NCBI GenBank assembly: GCA_950295325.1
Contig: OX485807.1
Span: 5,024,501-5,088,500, forward strand
Length of the DNA stretch: 64,000 nt
Source of the DNA: Polytrichum commune
Lineage: Eukaryota > Streptophyta > Polytrichopsida > Polytrichales > Polytrichaceae
Reading direction: 5' to 3'
A program made the position numbers and the translations under genes. The stretch's first letter is position 1. The number at the start of each line of letters is the position of its first letter. The notes beneath the pieces were generated by a model. It saw only the letters and a list, made by a program, of their open reading frames with translations. It had not been told where the DNA came from and ran no database searches. This document shows, piece by piece, positions 62,086 through 64,000 of this stretch.

Positions 62086-63125
62086 CTGGCACCAAGTGGC
62101 AATCCTTCTATGAAGAAGGAAACCACGGAGTTTGACGATTGGCCAATTGAAGTGGGGCCAAAACTTACTGGTGTCGAAGCACGAAAGGTACGGGCATTTA
62201 TTCGCTTTTACCGTAATTGTTTTGCCTTTAGTCTTCATGATCTTCAAGGATATAAAGGTAAACCTGTTCGTATTCAACTCGATGACGACCATCCTATTTT
62301 CAGACGGCCGTACAGACTTAGTACATCTGAAAGGTTGGGTGTTTAAACTCGATATCAAGAATTATTGGCAGCGGAATTGATTGAACTCTCCAATGGAGAG
62401 TATGCTTGTGCCACGGTTATGCCTTCAAAGAAAGATATTTTTGGCAACTGGACGGAAAAACGGATGTGTGGTGATTATCGTCCAATCAACCGCAAGACCA
62501 AGTCGGATCGATATCCAATGCCGATGCCAGAGGAGTTGTTTGATGCACTGGGATTTGCTAGAATCTTCAGCACTATGGATTTTAGGTCTGATTATCATCA
62601 ATTACCTTTGTTGTTGGGTAATTAGGTGAAGACTGCATTTTGGAGAATTGATAAAGATGGCAATGATCAACTTTATCATTGGAAATTTTTGCCATTTGGT
62701 CTTAAGAATGCACCAGCTGAATTTCAGCGGGTGATGGACCAATTATTGGTTGGTTTACCGTTTGCTAGATGTTGCATTGATGATGTTATCATCTTTAGTA
62801 ATAGTCCACATGATCATGTGAGACATTTGCAAGCGGTATTTGAACGACTACAACAGTGGGGACTCCGATTACATCATGGCAAATATAAGTTTTCCATAAT
62901 CAATTGCCCTATTTAGGCCACATGATTGTTCCTGGCGGTCTTGGTGTGCAACAGGCGAGGGTGGATGCTTTGCACAAAATTCCTGCACCTAGTGATGTAC
63001 CACGACTTCGAGCATTTCTAGGATTGGCAAATTATTATAGAAGTTTTGTCAAAAACTTTAGTTTGATTGCCAAACCTCTCACCATTCTCACGTGGAAAGA
63101 CCAACCATGGATTTGGAGTCGGGAA
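62086..63125 (+). pseudogene. Ty3-type reverse transcriptase
   Basis: Shows the usual series: FRRPYRLS, a KRMCGDYRPIN fingers motif, STMDFRSDYHQL (catalytic Asp), WKFLPFGLKNAPAEFQRVMD, then CIDD at 62773-62784 where Ty3 elements normally have YxDD. LPYLGHMI and FLGLANYYRSFVKNFS follow after a frame change near 62900. Stops at 62344 and 62623 also break it. Confidence 0.9.
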
Positions 63126-63128
63126 TAA

Positions 63129-63740
63129 CAACAAGCATTTGATACATTGAAGCAGAGGCTCGGTTCAGCGTCAGTGCTTCGACGCCCGGATGTGTCTACA
63201 GCTTTTCAATTGCACACGGATTGGAGTGCAGTGGGATTGGGAGCGGTATTGACACAGAAAAATGAAGAGGGAAAAGAATATGTGGTGGCTTATGCATCTA
63301 GAAGCAATAATAATGTTGAATCTATTTATTCTTCTTATGAAGGCGAGGCCTTGGCGGCCGTTTGGGCCATTGCACATTTTCGATCTTATTTATATGGGCA
63401 AAAATTTACTTTGGTGACTGATCATCAGCCTTTAAAATGGCTTATGGAATCAGATAAATTCACTGGGAAACTTGCTAGGTGGGCATTGTTACTTCAAGAA
63501 TATGACTTTGAAGTTGTTCACCGAGCAGGAATTGTCATTTTGGAAGCAGACGGATTGTCTCGCAATCCAAGTCCTTCAGATGAGGATTTAACTGGAACTA
63601 GGTGGCATGGGGATTGTGATCGTGAGGCAGTGCCGGGTTGGAATGCTGCCACATATCTCACAATGATGTCGGGATTGGTTGTTGAGATCCTTGTGGAAGA
63701 ACAAGATGAGGAGGTTGATAAATCTCTCGTTGTTAGTGAT
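63129..63740 (+). pseudogene. Ty3 RNase H domain
   Basis: A TAA at 63126-63128 precedes an open frame to the window edge. It holds HTDWSAVGLGAVLTQ (first catalytic Asp), YEGEALAAVWAI (Glu), LVTDHQPLKWL (Asp) and the RT/RNase H tail EADGLSRNP. The active-site acids I expect are present. Confidence 0.88.
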
Positions 63741-64000
63741 GTGTGGGAAGACCAGGCGGTCTTGCACAAACTTCAACAAGGGATATTTCCTCTTGGACTA
63801 TCTGCTATGGAGCGAGATAGAGTTAGCCATCGAATAACAAGGTTTCGTTGGGCAAACGGCTTGTTATTTCGTGTGTGGCCAAACGGAACGAGGCGCATCG
63901 TTCCAAGGCCAGATCAAAGAGCTTCTTTAGTGCGGCAAGTGCACGAGGAGCTTGGACATTTTGGAGTGCGAAGGATACACTCTATGTTGCGCAACCAATA
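63741..64000 (+). pseudogene. Integrase N-terminus (window-truncated)
   Basis: The frame continues into a region ending VRQVHEELGHFGVRRIHSML, the His-His half of the H2C2 zinc finger at the start of Ty3 integrases. The Cys pair and the catalytic core lie beyond the window. Confidence 0.75.

Larger units (their letters stand above)
57971..64000 (+). mobile_element. Decayed Ty3/gypsy retrotransposon carrying a DNMT (cut by window end)
   Basis: Coding order is Gag, protease, C5-DNA methyltransferase, reverse transcriptase, RNase H, integrase start. Frames break at in-frame stops near 58355, 60263, 61303, 61522, 61849, 62068, 62344, 62623 and 63126. Frame changes lie near 60785, 61270 and 62900. 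All other stretches stay open, so the protein was once a single long polyprotein or nearly so, and this copy cannot make it. The RT-before-integrase order marks Ty3/gypsy. The window ends inside integrase. Confidence 0.93.

Noticed and set aside
1-64000. CRISPR arrays, bacterial operons, rRNA and tRNA genes
   Set aside because: None seen; the tandem repeats present lack regular spacers and the genes are spliced and eukaryotic.

Overview
The window is nuclear DNA of a land plant. It has spliced genes with plant-type GT-AG and GC-AG introns, a plant U2 snRNA gene, plant-type telomerase and VPS54 proteins, and many plant-style transposon relics in AT-rich intergenic DNA. The resistance-type gene is a kinase-NBS-LRR fusion, a class known mainly from mosses, so a bryophyte (probably a moss) is my best guess. 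That guess rests on one gene family and my memory of it.

Layout. 1-3.9 kb is AT-rich intergenic DNA with a small foldback element. 3.92-4.19 kb holds a U2 snRNA gene with its own promoter. About 450 bp downstream on the same strand is a complete 12-exon TERT gene (4.6-12.0 kb). 12.3-22.8 kb is a transposon graveyard. It contains MITEs with TTA duplications, a tandemly duplicated MITE block, an ~800 bp hairpin, and a 3.4 kb palindrome carrying three nested insertions. The empty site of each insertion is preserved elsewhere in the same structure. 22.8-28.1 kb has no gene I can support. 28.1-33.8 kb is a three-exon kinase-NB-ARC-LRR gene whose LRR region is built from five copies of an exact 288-bp unit. 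33.8-42.1 kb is intergenic with Gag and LINE relics and a foldback element. 42.1-50.3 kb (minus strand) is a complete 19-exon VPS54 gene. 51.3-56.3 kb is intergenic with poly-G/C tracts.

56.3-64.0 kb is a decayed Ty3/gypsy-type retrotransposon that runs off the right edge. Its order is Gag, aspartic protease, a C5 cytosine DNA methyltransferase, reverse transcriptase, RNase H, then the start of integrase. The methyltransferase domain between protease and RT is the most unusual thing in the window. Retrotransposons that have captured a C5-DNMT have been described in dinoflagellates and charophyte algae; a copy here would extend or connect to that phenomenon.

The three host genes are functionally independent: telomere synthesis, immune-type sensing, and endosome-to-Golgi tethering. 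All three appear intact, with reading frame kept across the splice sites I placed. The one weak splice call is the 3' end of TERT exon 4.
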